Positions 5,831 through 8,095 of a stretch of 8,095 bases of DNA are shown piece after piece. How positions within the stretch are numbered: the stretch's first letter is position 1; each line of letters starts with the position of its first letter. Below the pieces are notes generated by a model that was not told the DNA's origin, did no database searches, and saw only the letters and a program-made list of their open reading frames with translations. The position numbers were made by a program, and so were the translations under genes. This stretch comes from Pseudomonadota bacterium (lineage in GTDB: Bacteria > Pseudomonadota > Alphaproteobacteria > Acetobacterales > Acetobacteraceae): contig JAKBCD010000051.1 of assembly GCA_021808205.1 (NCBI GenBank), positions 1-8,095 on the forward strand, in the 5' to 3' direction.

Positions 5831-5872
5831 GGAATCACCTCGTTGTTATATGCCGTGGCAGATGTAACACGC

Positions 5873-5886
5873 TTCAAGCGCTTGAA
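5873..5886. promoter_or_regulatory. Perfect 14-bp palindrome, LacI-type operator candidate
   Basis: TTCAAGCGCTTGAA is fully self-complementary and centred on CG, with AAGCGCTT in the middle, the general form of LacI/GalR-family operators. It lies 42 bp upstream of the cupin start and 150 bp upstream of fusA. Control of the cupin/DUF1345 operon is the more likely role. No gene for such a regulator lies in the window. A -10-like TATAAC is present on the minus strand (5850-5845), but it is too close to the start and too far from a -35 to be convincing. Confidence 0.4.
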
Positions 5887-5905
5887 AAGCCTAAACGGGA
5901 GGGGG

Positions 5906-5927
5906 GATGGCATGCTAATCTGCCATC
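5906..5927 (+). repeat. Hairpin in the fusA leader (GATGGCA / TGCCATC)
   Basis: Perfect 7-bp arms at 5906-5912 and 5921-5927 enclose an eight-base loop. It comes directly after a purine tract, GGGAGGGGGG (5897-5906), which would be a strong Shine-Dalgarno sequence if transcribed rightward. No T-run follows, so this is not a standard terminator. Confidence 0.4.
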
Positions 5928-5946
5928 TGCGGGCTTGCCAAACGCC

Positions 5947-5980
5947 CCGCGCTGCCGCAAAAGCCGGGCGAACAGCGCGG
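5947..5980 (+). repeat. Second hairpin in the fusA leader (CCGCGCTG / CAGCGCGG)
   Basis: Perfect 8-bp GC-rich arms at 5947-5954 and 5973-5980 enclose an 18-base loop. It lies 56 bp before the fusA start. It could shape the fusA 5' UTR, but in GC-rich DNA such stems also arise by chance. Confidence 0.35.
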
Positions 5981-6036
5981 CCTGATCCAGGCGGCGCCGT
6001 ACCTGTTTGACATTTTATCCGCCCGTGGAGGCAAAG

Positions 6037-8095
6037 ATGGCTGATACTGACCTGAGCAAGATCCGGAATATCGGGATCACCGCGCATATCGACGCGGGCA
6101 AAACCACCACCACGGAGCGGATTCTTTACTACACCGGCGTGTCTCACAAGATTGGTGAAGTGCATGACGGCAACACCACCACCGACTACATGGCCCAGGA
6201 GCGTGAGCGCGGCATCACCATCACCTCCGCCGCCGTGACCTGCGAGTGGAAAGACCACGCGATCAACATCATCGACACGCCCGGCCATATCGATTTCAAC
6301 ATCGAGGTGAACCGCAGCCTGCGCGTGCTCGACGGCGCGATCTTCATCATCGAGGGCGTGGCCGGCGTGCAGCCGCAGTCTGAGACCAACTGGCGCCTGG
6401 CCGACCGCTACAACGTGCCGCGCCTGATCTTCATCAACAAGCTGGACCGCACCGGGGCTGATTTCTATCGCGCCTTCGACACGCTGAAGGAGAAGCTGGA
6501 CATTGTGGCGCTGCCGCTGCAGCTGCCCATCGGCATTGAGGACAATTTCCTTGGCGTGGTGGACCTGGTCGAGATGAAGGCGATCATCTGGGAAGGCGGC
6601 GAGCTCGGCGCCAAGTTCCATGATGAAGAGATTCCGGCCGACATGCTGGAGAAGGCCAAGGAGGCCCGCCAGGTCCTGCTCGACACCGCTCTGGCGGTCG
6701 ACGATGCCGGCATGGAAGAATATTTTGAGAAGGGCGACGTCTCCGTCGAGACCCTGAAGCGCGCCATCAAGACCGGCACTATCACCGGCGCCTTCCGCCC
6801 GGTTATGTGCGGCACCGCCTTCAAGAACAAGGGCGTGCAGCCGCTGCTGGACGGCGTGCTGGATTACCTGCCGTCCCCCGTGGACGTGCCGGGCATCAAG
6901 GTTGCCCCGGAAGAGGGCCAGGAGGACGACCCCAACGCACGGCGCATCAAGGCCGACCCGAACGCGCCGTTCGCCGGCCTCGCGTTCAAGATCATCAACG
7001 ATAAATACGGCTCGCTCACCTTCGTGCGCGTTTATGCCGGTACGCTGAAATCTGGCGATTCCGTGCAGAACACGACCAAGGACCACAAGGAGCGTATCGG
7101 CCGCATGTACAAGATGCATGCCGATAAGCGCCAGGAGATCACCGAGGTGTCCGCTGGTGATATCGCGGCCTTCGTGGGGCTGAAGGATACCGGCACCGGC
7201 GACACGCTGGCCGCCTCCGAGGACCCGGTAGTGCTGGAGCGCATGGCGTTCCCGGTGCCGGTGATCGACATCTCCGTGGAGCCGAAGACCAAGGAAGGCA
7301 TCGAGAAGATGACCATTGGCCTGCAGAAGCTGGCCTCTGAGGACCCGTCCCTGCGGCTGAAGACCGACCAGGAAACCGGCCAGACCATTCTCTCCGGCAT
7401 GGGCGAGTTGCATCTGGAAATCATCGTCGACCGCCTGAAGCGCGAATATGGCGTGGACGCCAATATCGGCGCCCCGCAGGTGGCCTTCCGCGAGACGATT
7501 ACCAAAGAACACACCGAGACCTATACCCACAAGAAGCAGTCTGGTGGTTCGGGCCAGTATGCCGAGGTAAAGATTGTGTTCGCGCCGCGTGAGCGTAACG
7601 AGGGCATCGAGTTCGAGAACAAGATCGTCGGCGGTACCGTTCCGAAGGAATATATCCCGGCCGTGGAAAAGGGCATCAAGAACCAGGCCGATACCGGCGT
7701 GCTGGCCGGCTTCCCGACCGTGGACTTCTCCTACACCCTGGTGGACGGTAAGTACCATGACGTCGATTCGTCCGCGCTGGCGTTCGAAATTGCCGCCAAG
7801 GCCTGCTTCCGCGAAGGCATGAAGAAGGCCGGCCCGGTGATTCTGGAGCCGATCATGGACGTGGAAGTGACCACCCCGAACGACCATGTGGGCGACGTGG
7901 TGGGCGACCTCAACCGCCGCCGCGGCATGATCCAGAACCAGGAGGCTTCCGGTTCCACGGTTATCGTGCGCGCGCATGTGCCGTTGAAGGAAATGTTCGG
8001 CTACATCTCCAACCTGCGCTCCATGACCAAGGGCCGCGCGAGCTTCACCATGCAGTTCCACCATTATGATCCGGTGCCGCGCAACGTGGCCGACG
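6037..8095 (+). CDS. fusA: Translation elongation factor G, nearly complete (3' end outside the window)
   Basis: EF-G is the GTPase that drives translocation on the ribosome and, with RRF, ribosome recycling. 686 codons are present; the family is about 690-700 aa, so only a few residues are missing. All GTPase motifs are intact: AHIDAGKT (16-23), RGITI (58-62), DTPGH with catalytic His84 (80-84) and NKLD (134-137). Domain II starts near [20 protein letters not shown]. Domain IV has [13 protein letters not shown] and [15 protein letters not shown], and domain V has [14 protein letters not shown] and the late [17 protein letters not shown]. The ATG is fixed by GGAGG five bases upstream. It is not preceded by rpsL and rpsG as in the usual str operon; a divergent cupin gene is there instead. 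It is therefore either a relocated sole EF-G or a second paralogue. The sequence looks functional in every visible motif. Confidence 0.97.
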   Translation, partial: MADTDLSKIRNIGITAHIDAGKTTTTERILYYTGVSHKIGEVHDGNTTTDYMAQERERGITITSAAVTCEWKDHAINIIDTPGHIDFNIEVNRSLRVLDGAIFIIEGVAGVQPQSETNWRLADRYNVPRLIFINKLDRTGADFYRAFDTLKEKLDIVALPLQLPIGIEDNFLGVVDLVEMKAIIWEGGELGAKFHDEEIPADMLEKAKEARQVLLDTALAVDDAGMEEYFEKGDVSVETLKRAIKTGTITGAFRPVMCGTAFKNKGVQPLLDGVLDYLPSPVDVPGIKVAPEEGQEDDPNARRIKADPNAPFAGLAFKIINDKYGSLTFVRVYAGTLKSGDSVQNTTKDHKERIGRMYKMHADKRQEITEVSAGDIAAFVGLKDTGTGDTLAASEDPVVLERMAFPVPVIDISVEPKTKEGIEKMTIGLQKLASEDPSLRLKTDQETGQTILSGMGELHLEIIVDRLKREYGVDANIGAPQVAFRETITKEHTETYTHKKQSGGSGQYAEVKIVFAPRERNEGIEFENKIVGGTVPKEYIPAVEKGIKNQADTGVLAGFPTVDFSYTLVDGKYHDVDSSALAFEIAAKACFREGMKKAGPVILEPIMDVEVTTPNDHVGDVVGDLNRRRGMIQNQEASGSTVIVRAHVPLKEMFGYISNLRSMTKGRASFTMQFHHYDPVPRNVAD

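Noticed and set aside
6007..6018. TTGACA at 6007-6012 as a fusA -35 box, with TTTTAT after it
   Set aside because: A -10 at proper spacing would fall at 6030, on the Shine-Dalgarno sequence and start codon, and no -10 is seen there; TTTTAT is immediately adjacent, not 16-18 bp away.
5695..8064. A 789-codon open frame on the minus strand
   Set aside because: It is antisense to fusA and runs on over the cupin gene; its His/Gly/Leu-rich composition is what high-GC third positions give in the opposite strand. The plus strand encodes an unmistakable EF-G.

Overview
The window is GC-rich, densely coded bacterial chromosome. Gene content and protein style (ProA, an EF-G, a DUF1345-type membrane protein, a GNAT-Nudix fusion next to a stand-alone CinA-N/MoaB-like protein) suggest an alphaproteobacterium, perhaps Rhodospirillales/Acetobacteraceae. 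That placement is inferred from protein resemblance only. No rRNA, tRNA, CRISPR array, transposase or intact insertion sequence was seen.

Layout: (1) 1-619, minus strand: the first 206 codons of proA (proline synthesis), running off the left edge. (2) 680-2439, plus strand: a two-gene operon divergent from proA. It encodes a fused GNAT acetyltransferase/MutT-type Nudix hydrolase, then a molybdopterin-binding-domain protein coupled to it by an ATGA overlap. (3) 2440-2848: a 409-bp gap with no convincing gene, AT-richer at its right end and crowded with TGTCGC/GCGACA motifs. (4) 2849-4569, minus strand: a probable polymorphic toxin (433 aa) and its probable immunity protein (140 aa), overlapping by ATGA. 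The toxin's C-terminal third and the immunity gene are clearly lower in GC than the toxin's N-terminal two thirds. This is the usual sign of an exchanged toxin tip plus cognate immunity gene. (5) 4570-4823: a 254-bp gap holding a 32-bp near-perfect palindrome that repeats the TGTCGCATAA motif of the other flank in inverted orientation. (6) 4824-5830, minus strand: a two-gene operon of a small cupin and a DUF1345 membrane protein. (7) 5831-6036: a divergent intergenic region with a LacI-type 14-bp palindrome, two hairpins and a possible short leader ORF. (8) 6037-8095, plus strand: fusA (EF-G), all but its last few codons, in a non-standard location without rpsL/rpsG upstream.

The toxin/immunity module is the accessory part of the window and the best candidate for something undescribed. 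I do not recognise the toxin tip or the immunity family with certainty. The flanking housekeeping genes have no evident functional link to it.
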